64,000 nucleotides of DNA from Turritopsis dohrnii (GCA_027922465.2 BQMF02000033.1:744001-808000), one strand, 5' to 3'; counted from the stretch's first letter, positions 26,401-34,660 are shown. Made by a program: numbers and translations. The notes: generated by a model not told the origin, from the letters alone.

Positions 26401-27086
26401 TTCTTACGTTTCCAGATTGTTCCGCGTAGAGTGTAAGTAGGCCTTATACTCTGCGCGGAAGCGTGTAGCTCTCCATCGAGACGTTGTTCTATATTGCCCG
26501 TGCAATTGTTTATTGTTCGTAATGTTCTCGTCTTGTGTTTCTATGTTGTTATATGTCCCATGTGTAATGTATTATAATTGAGTTCGTAAGCGTATAAGTT
26601 TCTTGTGTTTGTAGCCGTTTTGTTGTACATCTGGCGTATGCGTGAACATGTGAGGTGAAGTGTAGTCATTTGTATGTTTTAGTAAGTATATTTTTTGTTA
26701 AGTTATGTTTTTCTTTCTCGTTTGTTATAATAGTATTTCTGTTTTTCCTTCGTTATATTTATACGTAGTTTTGTATGTTTGTTTTTAGCGTCCCTGAAAT
26801 AAATGTGTCGGTGTACTCGGGGTCAGTAAAATTCCCTTACTGCAAGTGCATTAATACAGATATTATGTCGGAGTTGTCAGACGAGATTGATAACAGTGAT
26901 GTTGATGTGAAGTCACTCTAAATAAGAATTATAACAAATTTATATTGATTGGTGATATTTCTTCTTCGTTTTAATGCAGGGATATAGAAGGAACTGGTAA
27001 AGATTACTACTACAGACCTTTAAACTAAAATATCTTACCCAATCTGTTGCAATGGTGCTTGGGTATCCACAGGATCCGCTAATCAT
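23425..27086 (-). pseudogene. Protein-kinase-like gene with reading-frame breaks, about 10 exons
   Basis: Exons in transcript order: 27039-27086 (ATG), 26175-26282, 25988-26098, 25553-25654, 25367-25459, 25095-25224, 24356-24560, 23951-24063, 23730-23828, 23425-23625 (stop). The first five join in phase. Kinase motifs: glycine loop LGGGAFGNLIR, VKFIKK lysine, alpha-C EIDILYKV, catalytic HLDIKPENV (Arg of HRD replaced by Leu), DFGLS, and a C-lobe block LFDGMMCQDVRQRF. Exons 2 and 3 (TCSSVAPS / ICSSSAPS) look duplicated. Exon 6 needs one frame change and exon 7 two, the latter next to short G and C runs, to keep kinase homology. The D-x-W-x-x-G region was not found. Neighbouring genes are intact, so decay is likelier than assembly error, but both remain possible. 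Confidence 0.6.
26418..26849 (-). repeat. Possible solo LTR or other repeat in the kinase intron
   Basis: The block starts TGTTCCGCG and ends near TTACTGCA, with an AATAAA near 26798. It opens with a strong hairpin (CCGCGTAGAGTGTAAG ... CTTATACTCTGCGCGG). Its T/G-rich interior differs from the surroundings. No target duplication or partner LTR was found. The strand is arbitrary. Confidence 0.25.
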
Positions 27087-28211
27087 GGCGTTATCTAAAA
27101 GGAAAATAGCGTAAGGACTGTTTGGTTAACTTCAGCTCAGAGAATGTTGATTTGAGTGCGAACGATAGGTTATACTTACTTAAGATAATGCAAGAACCAA
27201 TACAAAACGAACTATAACAGAAGAACGATAAAAGAATACATCGCAACTTTTAAGCACTCAAAAACGTGACCGCCTATGCAAGTTCCCAAAACAGAACAAC
27301 GCAAAATCAATTTGACGTCAAACTAACGCTTTTAACTGTAGAAGCACTTTTTATTTATCGGGTTGCATAGCATGTGATAATGTCAAAAAATGTCACAGGT
27401 GTCATTGCGCAAAAATCTCCTCAAGGACAGATGTTCCATTTCCATCGAGTCATTTTACTCTTCTTCTTCTCTTGTTTCCCCTCATTTTCAAAGTAATTCA
27501 CTTTTTGTTGCCACTTCCGTTTTCATTCTTTTTTTTTTACCAACGTCGAACTCAGGAAGGCTTCTTGCTTTTTCGATGCACGGATGGCAGCTGTCCTTAA
27601 GTAAAAAGTAGAAAGTTGGTCTTTTCACCTTTGCCGTCATGACTACGTTGTTCGACTTCAAGCTTTATTTGTCAACTGTCATATTTCCATCCACAATGAA
27701 GATACATGCAGGTAGATTCTTCTAACGTATGTATTGTTCATACTGTCTTCTAGGATAAAGCAGATGCAAGATGCAAGTTTGTTAAAGAAGTATATTCGAT
27801 TTAGTATGTCATGGTAACATGGCGATCAACAGTCCGTGTCATCTCCTAACAATGAAGCCACATCTTTGGTAGCCAGTGTGGTCCATTTGCACTGACCTAC
27901 TGTCAATACTACAGCAAAACGTTTACATCTTCTACATCCATAATGAAGATACATGCAGATAAATTCTTCTAACGTTCGTTCATACTGTCTTCTAGGATAA
28001 CGCTTCTTTATATAATTTTGAAATAACATGATATTAGATGATACAGGATGGTTTGTGATGATGTTAAAGAAGTAGTTGATGTAATACGTCATGTTGTCAT
28101 GGTGATTAACGGCCCAGATGTATGTCATCCTGTCGAAAATAAAACAGATGTCAACTCCAATCCATTGTTGCACTTTTTTGTTTATCTTTCTTAATTTTCA
28201 TCTGATTTTTT
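27087..28211. other. Intergenic DNA with a duplicated segment of about 75 bp
   Basis: The phrase ATGAAGATACATGCAG, followed by ATTCTTCTAACG, TTCATACTGTCTTCTAGGAT, occurs at about 27693-27760 and again at about 27942-28004. On the minus strand the second copy lies in an open frame of 115 codons (27826-28173) with YPRRQYERTLEEF. That frame is not recognised as any protein. Confidence 0.4.
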
Positions 28212-28326
28212 GTTGGCAAATTTGTTGAAAATCTCTGCGAAGAAGTGCATTTCTATAAGAATATACACACTATTTCAATAATAATGCTCTTCATTGCAGG
28301 GGCTTTTGATAATTTTGCACACTGGG
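28212..28326. mobile_element. MITE of the CCCAGTGGGCAAA family, copy 5
   Basis: It begins TTGGCAAATTTGTTGAAAAT and ends TTTTGCACACTGGG, with the standard internal order. It ends only about 50 bp before the left end of the Polinton. Confidence 0.75.
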
Positions 28327-28374
28327 CAGCGGTTTCACATCAGCTTCAAATTGAAATTGATTCTTCGATACATA

Positions 28375-28379
28375 AATAC
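28375..28379. other. Left target-site duplication of the Polinton (AATAC)
   Basis: AATAC directly precedes the AGAGATAGG terminus and recurs directly after the CCTATCTCT terminus at 44040-44044. Polintons usually duplicate 6 bp. Here only 5 bp match in register. Confidence 0.7.
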
Positions 28380-28611
28380 AGAGATAGGAAAGTGCCGATG
28401 ATAGGACAGAAATTGTGTCCCTCATAATCATATGATTTTCGGGAATTTCCCTACTATCATCTTTGTTTTCATAACTCGTATCGCGTTATGAAACGTGTTA
28501 TTATAACCACAAATTACTCATAATTGTAAACAATTAAATATCTCATTAAAAATGTAGTAAAAAGCAGTTTGTAGCAGTTTTAACTTTATAACATAAATGA
28601 GCTAATAATAC
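28380..28611 (+). repeat. Left terminal inverted repeat of the Polinton
   Basis: It is the inverse of 43781-44039. The outermost 96 bp (28380-28475) are identical to the other end. It lacks a 27-bp segment present in the right copy, and the 9-bp centre of its palindrome is flipped relative to the right copy. It ends near GAGCTAATAATAC. Confidence 0.92.
28467..28493. other. Palindromic motif with oriented 9-bp core, left copy
   Basis: TTTCATAAC / TCGTATCGC / GTTATGAAA: 9-bp perfect inverted arms around an asymmetric 9-bp centre. The same top-strand order appears at 43926-43952, although the rest of the terminal repeat is inverted there. It may be a hairpin that can flip, or a recombinase or replication-protein site. 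Confidence 0.75.
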
Positions 28612-28623
28612 ATATAACATACA

Positions 28624-29483
28624 GATCAGCGTAGTCTAGTGGATAAGAACGCTAACTTGTAACAACAAGGTCGTGTGTTCGATCCCCACTCGGTCTCTCA
28701 TGTCCTGGTTGAAAAACTTGCATGAGTGCGCACTTCCCCGCAGTTGCGTTGGATATATCGCGGTTTGGGTAGACTTCGGTCTGGGTGATTAATCACTGTC
28801 AGGTTTCACTGGTCCACAGAGACATTCAGGTTACCGTCAAATCGATCGAAATTCAACATAAACGTCAGGGCTTGAAGGTGTTAGCATGAACCTAAACTAC
28901 TATGACATGTGGCTGTCGGGATATAAACGTCAGGGCTTGAAGGTGTTAGGATGAAGCTAAACTACTATCACATGTGGCTGTCGGTACAAAAACCTAAGGG
29001 TTCTCTAAAATAGAGTTTTTTAAAATTATCGAATTTTTCCGAGAGACACCACAAGCAGACATTGAAGTCTAAATGAATGCTATAAAACTTAAGAGCGGAA
29101 TAATTTGAAATTGTGGTGAACAGGCGACAGAGTCTGCCGGAAAAGGAAGGTCTAGTGGAGCGGCTAGATTGGAACTGGATGGTGCCGTCCGCTCCCGGTA
29201 TTCACCACAAAATGTGCCAAAAGTTGTCGGGAAAAACAATGTGACTAGATGTAATATACTCGAACAGATCATGAACGGCCATCGCGTGCGTAGTAGTCGG
29301 AGTTCGTAAGTAGTCACACAAATAGTCTAAGATCTAGGGGTAGAGCTCAGAGCTGGTGGATTGGAGAAGCCAGGGTGGAGTGCTGGTTAGATCGAAGACA
29401 ATGAATTAAAAACCCTCTAGGGTATCACAACAACAACAACAACAACAAAAACCCTAGGGGGTTCTCCTAAGGGAGTTTTGTTT
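28624..29483 (+). mobile_element. tRNA-derived SINE-like sequence(s) inserted inside the left end of the Polinton
   Basis: Near 28630 the sequence AGCGTAGTCTAGTGGATAAG resembles a tRNA A box, and GTGTTCGATCCC at 28677-28688 resembles a B box. The downstream body includes a tandem duplication of about 65 bp (about 28859-28923 and 28924-28988). Two similar tail motifs, AACCTAAGGGTTCTC and AACCCTAGGGGGTTCTCC, lie near 28996 and 29450, the second after an (AAC)n run. This suggests two retroposed units or one with a duplicated tail. No Polinton gene is seen in this segment. Confidence 0.6.
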
Positions 29484-30641
29484 TCAATAATAATAATAAT
29501 ACCATATACTAAACATCGTGGTAATCGCTAAAACCAAAGCTATTTTCTCTTCTTCATGAGATGGGAGTGAATCTGTTTGACTCACTACTCTTTTATGAAC
29601 TTCCTTTTGTGAACTTTTATTTTGTGTTGGAGAGCTAGTCACGTTGGATGAAATATGATGCTCTTGCATAACATTAATCATTTTGTTTCTTCCGAGGCTC
29701 AAGTTGTCATTAGATATGAGAATTTTATTATTATAACCAGACACTCCCGACTTGATGTTTAGATTCATGTCACTAGGTAACATGTAAATACCTTGTCCAA
29801 CAGAATAATCAACTTTGCTTGAAGCGTAATTTAAAGTATCTTGATAACGTTTAATGTCATCTTGAATATCAACTCTGCGGTTAACAATGTCTTCAAAGTT
29901 ATTCATAAAAACTCTTTGAGCTGTCAAAGCACTTGAATTATTACCTAAAATAGAAGAACGAGCTGAGGCTTGCGAACTAAGAAGAAGATAAGCATATGCT
30001 CTAACACTCTCTGAAATTTTTACAAGACCTGTTTTTGTAAAGCCTTTAGATTTTTCTATAATCCACCGTGTCATGGAGTCGTCTGTGAAATAACTCAGAC
30101 CTGGCGTTGGATAGTCTCTACGTCTTTTTTGATACGAGCTATAAAAATATTGCCCTTTATATTTTTTAGGATCAGAATCGACACCATATTCACTACAGAT
30201 TTTTAAAAACTCTTCTTTGTTATAAGGATTATCGTATTGGTTGAAACTATCTTCAAAAGGTAGAGGTGTCTGCAGACGCTTAATGATTCGTCTAATGTGA
30301 TAATAGACGTGAAAACGATATACTGCTCGTATCATAGGAGTAGAGCGACCTTCTTTCAGGTGTTCAGAACTGACCCCACAAGCACTTGAAGCACACCAAG
30401 TGACAAAATTGAGTTGGGTTTGCCATAATTTAAATGGTTGTTCCTGCCAAATTTTCATACGTTGATCATTTTCATCCATTTCGTAATTAGTAAATATATT
30501 TGGAAAAGTTGCAGGGAAAGAACCGCTCTCAGAGACGATAATTGTTTGTTTGTATAAATCTTTAGCATTCAATATCTGAAGGTATTGCCCTCCATTTGGT
30601 TTATAAAGCGCGTTGGGAACATATTTAAAAATATTCTCCAT
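29484..30641 (-). CDS. Polinton accessory protein with C-terminal membrane segment, 385 aa
   Basis: Starts MENIFKYVPNALYKPNGG. No enzyme motif was recognised. The N-terminal two-thirds look globular, with aromatic and basic stretches such as YHIRRIIKRL and YQKRRRDYP. The C-terminal third is Ser/Asn-rich and ends in a hydrophobic segment (IALVLAITTMFSIW) followed by five Tyr from a TAT run and a TGA stop. The stop lies at the edge of the SINE-like insertion, so the original 3' end may have been altered. It is transcribed outward, away from the adjacent candidate minor capsid gene with only 39 bp between starts, implying a shared bidirectional promoter. It may be a virion or membrane protein; the function is not known. 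Confidence 0.75.
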   Translation of the reverse strand: MENIFKYVPNALYKPNGGQYLQILNAKDLYKQTIIVSESGSFPATFPNIFTNYEMDENDQRMKIWQEQPFKLWQTQLNFVTWCASSACGVSSEHLKEGRSTPMIRAVYRFHVYYHIRRIIKRLQTPLPFEDSFNQYDNPYNKEEFLKICSEYGVDSDPKKYKGQYFYSSYQKRRRDYPTPGLSYFTDDSMTRWIIEKSKGFTKTGLVKISESVRAYAYLLLSSQASARSSILGNNSSALTAQRVFMNNFEDIVNRRVDIQDDIKRYQDTLNYASSKVDYSVGQGIYMLPSDMNLNIKSGVSGYNNKILISNDNLSLGRNKMINVMQEHHISSNVTSSPTQNKSSQKEVHKRVVSQTDSLPSHEEEKIALVLAITTMFSIWYYYYY

Positions 30642-30680
30642 TATTATTTAATAATATTATCTTCTATTTAATACAAGAAA

Positions 30681-31241
30681 ATGTATATCACAGCAAATCT
30701 CGTAAGGGGTGAGAAGACCATATATCTACCTTACCCCATTCGAAATATGGACGGTTCGAAAGAGATCGCATTATGTGAGATATTTGGAGACACCTTCACC
30801 TATCAAATCACAACACCGATAACATTGAAAACGTCTGATGATGGGAAAGTTGAAAAGTCGATACCAAAACGAAAATTCACTGGCAGAGAATTGAACGCGT
30901 TTTTAGCAGGCACCTTTTTAGAAGGTGATATAGAACTTAAACCATTAGGCAAATACTCTCAAGTAATCAGAACAAATACGCTAGCTAAAATAACCAAAAT
31001 GAATTTACATCTCTCTGAACTCGACAACACTCAAAATCTTGAGGATGGAAAGCTAAGTGATATTCTACTAACTATTCCCATCGATAAATATAGTGACTTT
31101 ACACATACTGAGCCTAAAAATCTCCATTACAAAAAACTAAAAAACGGTGTATTCCAGTCTCTCACATTGAGACTGACAGATCAGCATGGTGGTATACTAA
31201 AAGAAGATCTGGGTACAACCGTTGTTTTGTACATCCGCTAA
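30681..31241 (+). CDS. Candidate minor capsid (penton-like, single jelly-roll) protein, 186 aa
   Basis: It lies directly upstream of the major capsid gene, where Polintons and adintoviruses usually encode the minor capsid/penton protein, and has the usual small size. The sequence is rich in short beta-like segments. It ends in a pattern typical of jelly-roll capsid proteins: a Y-x-x-L-x-x-G turn, then SLTLRLTDQHGGIL and GTTVVLYIR. The assignment rests on position, size and this pattern rather than on a unique motif. A structure prediction showing an eight-stranded single jelly roll would confirm it. The start ATG is the first in frame and leaves a short 5' gap to the divergent gene. Confidence 0.65.
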   Translation: MYITANLVRGEKTIYLPYPIRNMDGSKEIALCEIFGDTFTYQITTPITLKTSDDGKVEKSIPKRKFTGRELNAFLAGTFLEGDIELKPLGKYSQVIRTNTLAKITKMNLHLSELDNTQNLEDGKLSDILLTIPIDKYSDFTHTEPKNLHYKKLKNGVFQSLTLRLTDQHGGILKEDLGTTVVLYIR

Positions 31242-31285
31242 ACCGAGATAAAAAGTAAAAAATTAATTATATATCATAATTAATA

Positions 31286-32602
31286 ATGGAGTATGGAAAG
31301 AGGTTAAATCCAGAACGTTCACTTAGAACTGCTCGCGGTGTAAAAGGTTCTCGTCAAAAAGTAATTGTCACACACAATCCGAGTGAGATCGATCAAAATC
31401 AGCTATTATTGGTTAGGTTTCCAAATTTAGGAAGTGATGATGTCATTATCCCAGGAACAACGAATCTAAGTTTTGATATTGAACTCGAATCGAAAGCTGA
31501 CTCAAAAAGAACATTGGTCAGTAACATTGGGAGAGCTATCGTTAAAAAGTTGGCTGTCAAGTTCGAAGGTAACGAGATATTGAGTATCGATGACTTTGAT
31601 CTTTTTGGGTGTTACAGAGATTTATGGTTAACCAAGTTTGAAAAGAGAAACGCGATAAGACAGGGTATCATCATCGACGATGGGTGTACAGAGAATTGTA
31701 TGAAATTGAGGACTGGTGCTTCTGATAAAGACACCACTGATGCAGAAGACAAAGCCATTGCTGACACCTATAAAAACAAGTTTGTCATTCCACTCGACTT
31801 TGAGATGCTAGATAGTACTATCCCATATTATCAAGCGGGTTTAGGGAATAGGTTATGCTACGAGATCACATTTAACGACTATAACCGAGTTATTTATTCT
31901 GACCCTCTAGATACTGCTGCAGGTCAAAAACGTAACCCAGACGGTAAATACAAAATATCTAACATCTCACTTGAATATGAGCTTGTGACACAACCCAAGT
32001 TGGCTAGACAAATCGCTTCTGAATATCAAAACATGGCTTTGCTCTATGATAGGATTTTGCGGCACAGACAAATTAGAGTAAACAAGTCAGACACAACGTG
32101 GAATTGGTCATTCAACACACCAGCCAAATCTTTGAAGGGTATCTTAGTTCTGTTTGAAGAAGAAAAATCCTACAAACGAGAAACCTGCAAATTCTACAAT
32201 CCAAAGATCAAAAAGGTATCAGTCATCGTCGAGGGTAAGCCTAACCAACTTTTTGCTCAAGGGATGCAGCCGTTTGAACAATACAATGAGATTTGCAAGT
32301 ATTTTGCTGAAGGAAAACCAAAAGATAATAGCGTCGGTGAAAACCGAAAGCGCTTAGGATTACATGATGTAAAAGTCTCTGATTACTTAACAAACAAGTA
32401 TGCTCTATGGTTAGATTTCAGAACAATTGATGAGAATGCCTTGCATGGGACCGGTCGAAAGATTGAAAATGCGAGTGAAGGCATCACTTTACAGATTGAA
32501 AAGACCGCTGAAACTGCAGGAAACTTAAACGCATATATATATCTAATAATGGATGCTCAATTAAACATACAAAACGGTCAATTTATGTCTACATTATATT
32601 AG
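31286..32602 (+). CDS. Polinton major capsid protein (double jelly-roll, hexon-like), 438 aa
   Basis: Size and position match the Polinton/adintovirus MCP. Recognisable family stretches are IVKKLAVKFEGNEI, FDLFGCYRDLWLT, FVIPLDFEMLDSTIPYYQ and GNRLCYEITFND. A later block reads WNWSFNTPAKSLKGILVLFEE, and the C-terminus is YIYLIMDAQLNIQNGQF. Double-jelly-roll MCPs form pseudo-hexameric capsomers of icosahedral virions. The gene sits 4 bp from the packaging ATPase, as part of a plus-strand morphogenesis block (candidate minor capsid, MCP, ATPase). The frame is intact, so capsid production is plausible. The paralogous minor capsid gene lies just upstream. Confidence 0.85.
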   Translation: MEYGKRLNPERSLRTARGVKGSRQKVIVTHNPSEIDQNQLLLVRFPNLGSDDVIIPGTTNLSFDIELESKADSKRTLVSNIGRAIVKKLAVKFEGNEILSIDDFDLFGCYRDLWLTKFEKRNAIRQGIIIDDGCTENCMKLRTGASDKDTTDAEDKAIADTYKNKFVIPLDFEMLDSTIPYYQAGLGNRLCYEITFNDYNRVIYSDPLDTAAGQKRNPDGKYKISNISLEYELVTQPKLARQIASEYQNMALLYDRILRHRQIRVNKSDTTWNWSFNTPAKSLKGILVLFEEEKSYKRETCKFYNPKIKKVSVIVEGKPNQLFAQGMQPFEQYNEICKYFAEGKPKDNSVGENRKRLGLHDVKVSDYLTNKYALWLDFRTIDENALHGTGRKIENASEGITLQIEKTAETAGNLNAYIYLIMDAQLNIQNGQFMSTLY

Positions 32603-32606
32603 TAAA

Positions 32607-33212
32607 ATGGATACACTTTACATGAAAGAGCCTCACACAGCATTATTCATTGGACCAACATCGTGCGGTAAAACGGATCGTGTTGTAAAATTATTAGAAA
32701 ATGAATACTTTGATCACTTTGATTTCATCGTGATTATATGTCCCACCTTAAGGTGGAATCAGACTTACAGAGATCGAAAGTGGTTCTGGAATGACAGCTA
32801 TGTGATTTTAATTGAGCCGGAAGGATCTTTGTATGAATGGATTAAGAAAATGGACTTTTTCTGTGCTGGATACAAAACCTTATTTCTGATTGATGATATA
32901 ATAGCTGATGAAAAACTAGACAAAAAGAGACAGCCTTTGCTCGAGTTGGCAATTAGCGGTAGACATCGAAATCATTCGCTATGGTTACTTACACAATCAT
33001 ACACAGCTATACCTAAAAATTTACGACGGCAAGCTAAAATGTTATATGTGTGGTATCCAAAAGATAGGAATGATCTAACCACCATTCATGAAGAGAATGA
33101 TGTCATTGATTCGCGAGAAGAATTGAAAAATGTCAAGGAAAAACTGAAAGGAGGGAAACACACGTGCCTAGTCATGAGAATGGAACATCCGAGAACGTAT
33201 GCGATTTGTTAA
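32607..33212 (+). CDS. Genome-packaging ATPase (FtsK/HerA-type, Polinton A32-like), 201 aa
   Basis: Walker A IGPTSCGKT (about residues 15-23) and Walker B TLFLIDDII (about 91-99) are clear. A later segment, ELAISGRHRNHSLWLLTQSY, matches the sensor region of A32-like packaging ATPases (RHRN...TQ). The length matches compact Polinton ATPases. The enzyme would use ATP to translocate the element's DNA into the capsid. It begins 4 bp after the MCP stop and is probably co-transcribed with it. Downstream, a hairpin (33227-33251) separates it from a convergent minus-strand gene. Confidence 0.92.
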   Translation: MDTLYMKEPHTALFIGPTSCGKTDRVVKLLENEYFDHFDFIVIICPTLRWNQTYRDRKWFWNDSYVILIEPEGSLYEWIKKMDFFCAGYKTLFLIDDIIADEKLDKKRQPLLELAISGRHRNHSLWLLTQSYTAIPKNLRRQAKMLYVWYPKDRNDLTTIHEENDVIDSREELKNVKEKLKGGKHTCLVMRMEHPRTYAIC

Positions 33213-33226
33213 ACAGGTTGACGTTA

Positions 33227-33251
33227 TTTGTTACATGACTCTTGTAACAAA
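33227..33251. terminator. GTTACA hairpin after the ATPase gene
   Basis: TTTGTTACA / TGACTCT / TGTAACAAA: a 9-bp perfect stem with a 7-nt loop, 15 bp after the ATPase stop and 22 bp from the end of the convergent gene. Its stem shares GTTAC with hairpins at 35334 and 39191. A role as a bidirectional 3'-end signal is an inference. Confidence 0.5.
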
Positions 33252-33272
33252 AACTATAAGACTCCTATAAGA

Positions 33273-33521
33273 CTACTGTAAGACTGTTATAAGACTACTG
33301 TAAGAGATTAATTTACGTCTCAATACAGGTTCTAGAATTTTACCAATATGTTTAATCCTCGATTCAAAGCGTACTCTGTCAACAGCAGCCTCTATCCAGT
33401 TACTTCTACGAGATTCACAAGCATAGATATAATGGACCATTACTTTATCATTAAAAGTAACCCTTTTTGTATCTTGATGGGAAAATATAATATCATCATC
33501 TGAGGATTCATCATCGAACAT
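33273..33521 (-). CDS. PPP1R15 (GADD34/CReP)-like PP1-eIF2alpha adaptor, 82 aa
   Basis: An acidic N-terminus (MFDDESSDDD) leads into KRVTFNDKVMVHYI (residues 19-32). Its RVTF is the PP1-docking RVxF motif followed by the hydrophobic stretch of PPP1R15 proteins. About 19 residues on comes W42, then DRVRFESRI (48-56). This fits the W...DRxRFxxRI signature by which PPP1R15 proteins bind eIF2alpha. In that family the two modules bring protein phosphatase 1 to phosphorylated eIF2alpha and restore translation. Several large DNA viruses carry equally short homologues. It lies inside the Polinton, convergent with the ATPase gene. The assignment is by motif order and spacing. An 82-residue match could be chance, but both modules in the right order make that unlikely. 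Confidence 0.75.
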   Translation of the reverse strand: MFDDESSDDDIIFSHQDTKRVTFNDKVMVHYIYACESRRSNWIEAAVDRVRFESRIKHIGKILEPVLRRKLISYSSLITVLQ

Positions 33522-33586
33522 AATTGTTTAAGTAAACAATGTTTATTTATTTAACAATGTTAGAATATATTATTAAACATCATCAT

Positions 33587-33624
33587 CCTCTTATAATTAT
33601 TTTGTCTTACATAATTATAAGAGG
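33587..33624. promoter_or_regulatory. 14-bp perfect inverted repeat between divergent genes
   Basis: CCTCTTATAATTAT / TTTGTCTTAC / ATAATTATAAGAGG. It lies between the start of the minus-strand PPP1R15-like gene and the plus-strand gene at 33699. It is surrounded by many TTATAAGA and ACTCTTATA words (33250-33300, 33620-33680). Being in a divergent intergenic region, it may be a promoter, operator or replication element. No function is demonstrated. Confidence 0.45.
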
Positions 33625-33698
33625 ACAGCAAACTCTTATACAACAAATTTCAACAAAATTATAAGAGAGTATAAGAAAATTATAACAAACACAACAAA

Positions 33699-34343
33699 AT
33701 GATAGAATATGTCAACTTCGTGTTATTAAGCATACTGCTGATCTCGCTAGTTTACTTTTATTTTGTGTTAAAAAAATACCTCTCTCTAATAAAAATGGTG
33801 GAAACAGCGATCGATAATTTAATCAACCAGAGTTATGATGTTCCGGGTGAATTTCCACCTTCAGATGGTAAAAGACAAAAATTACTCGAGTGTGTCTTAA
33901 CTGGAAATAGCAAGCTATACTTAGGGAAAATGTACACGGAAGAGCAAATTAACAAACTCAAAGATGAAGAAGTAGAAAAACTTTTTAGTATCTACGAGGC
34001 TAAACTATCAGGTCAAATGGTAAAATCCTTGGGGAAATCACTGATACGTATTTATTCCATGGGGGCTTGTGCAACGTTAGGAATAAACAATCAAGATGCG
34101 TTGAGCAATGACCTGGAAACTGACCCCTTCTTAAACTCTGCCCTTCAAAGATTTACATGTGACTTATATTATAAATTCGGCTCATTATTAGCACCACTCA
34201 GTGTTGGACTTATTACCGGGAGGCATTATATCAATGAAAGGAATTTAAATAAATCCGATGATAATATAAATACAGCAGATAATAAAAATGTCAGAAGAAC
34301 AGACTCCCATTCAAGTGACAACGAAGAACCCAAAAAAGGTTGA
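33699..34343 (+). CDS. Polinton membrane-anchored protein, 214 aa
   Basis: An N-terminal hydrophobic segment (residues 5-25, FVLLSILLISLVYFYFVL) is a likely signal anchor. The rest is a globular domain with GKMYTEEQINKLKDEEVEKL, AKLSGQMVKSLGKSLIRIYS and FLNSALQRFTCDLYYKFGS. A polar C-terminal tail follows. No enzyme motif was recognised. Its position among small virion-type genes suggests a membrane or virion protein. Its last 56 bp overlap the start of the next gene in another frame, implying a single transcript. Confidence 0.72.
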   Translation: MIEYVNFVLLSILLISLVYFYFVLKKYLSLIKMVETAIDNLINQSYDVPGEFPPSDGKRQKLLECVLTGNSKLYLGKMYTEEQINKLKDEEVEKLFSIYEAKLSGQMVKSLGKSLIRIYSMGACATLGINNQDALSNDLETDPFLNSALQRFTCDLYYKFGSLLAPLSVGLITGRHYINERNLNKSDDNINTADNKNVRRTDSHSSDNEEPKKG

Positions 34344-34632
34344 AGCGGGTAAGAAGTTGGCGGAATACAACCGTAAAAAACGAGAACAATTAAAACAAGT
34401 GTCACCTCAAAAAGAAGTGAAGAAACCTGATGACTCTCTCACCAAACCAAATGAACAACCCATGAACTACACCTATGGTGTAGGTGGAATAATAGCTCTC
34501 GGTTTAGTTGGTGGATTTGCTTATTTTGTGTATAAAAAGAAAGATCAAATATTACCCCGTGGGTCACCATCCACCCCCCTTCCACAAAAATCTAAAATAC
34601 CAGTGAAAATCAATAAACATGAAATGGAATAA
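34288..34632 (+). CDS. Basic single-pass membrane protein of the Polinton, 114 aa
   Basis: A lysine-rich N-terminal half (KKVEAGKKLAEYNRKKREQL, then KKPDD) is followed by one transmembrane segment at about residues 65-85 (YGVGGIIALGLVGGFAYFVY) and a short basic/proline tail. The basic half could bind nucleic acid or be cytosolic. The gene starts inside the end of the preceding one. A virion or nucleoprotein role is an inference from composition and neighbours. Confidence 0.65.
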   Translation: MSEEQTPIQVTTKNPKKVEAGKKLAEYNRKKREQLKQVSPQKEVKKPDDSLTKPNEQPMNYTYGVGGIIALGLVGGFAYFVYKKKDQILPRGSPSTPLPQKSKIPVKINKHEME

Positions 34633-34660
34633 AAAGAAAAAAAATGTATATATAACAAAC

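Noticed and set aside
28624..28700. A functional tRNA gene
   Set aside because: The A and B boxes are tRNA-like, but the anticodon stem-loop does not fold with a standard 7-nt loop and repeat-like sequence follows, so a SINE head is more likely.
29069..29317. 82-codon minus-strand frame beside the Polinton left end
   Set aside because: It lies within the SINE-like insertion and shows no protein-like motif.
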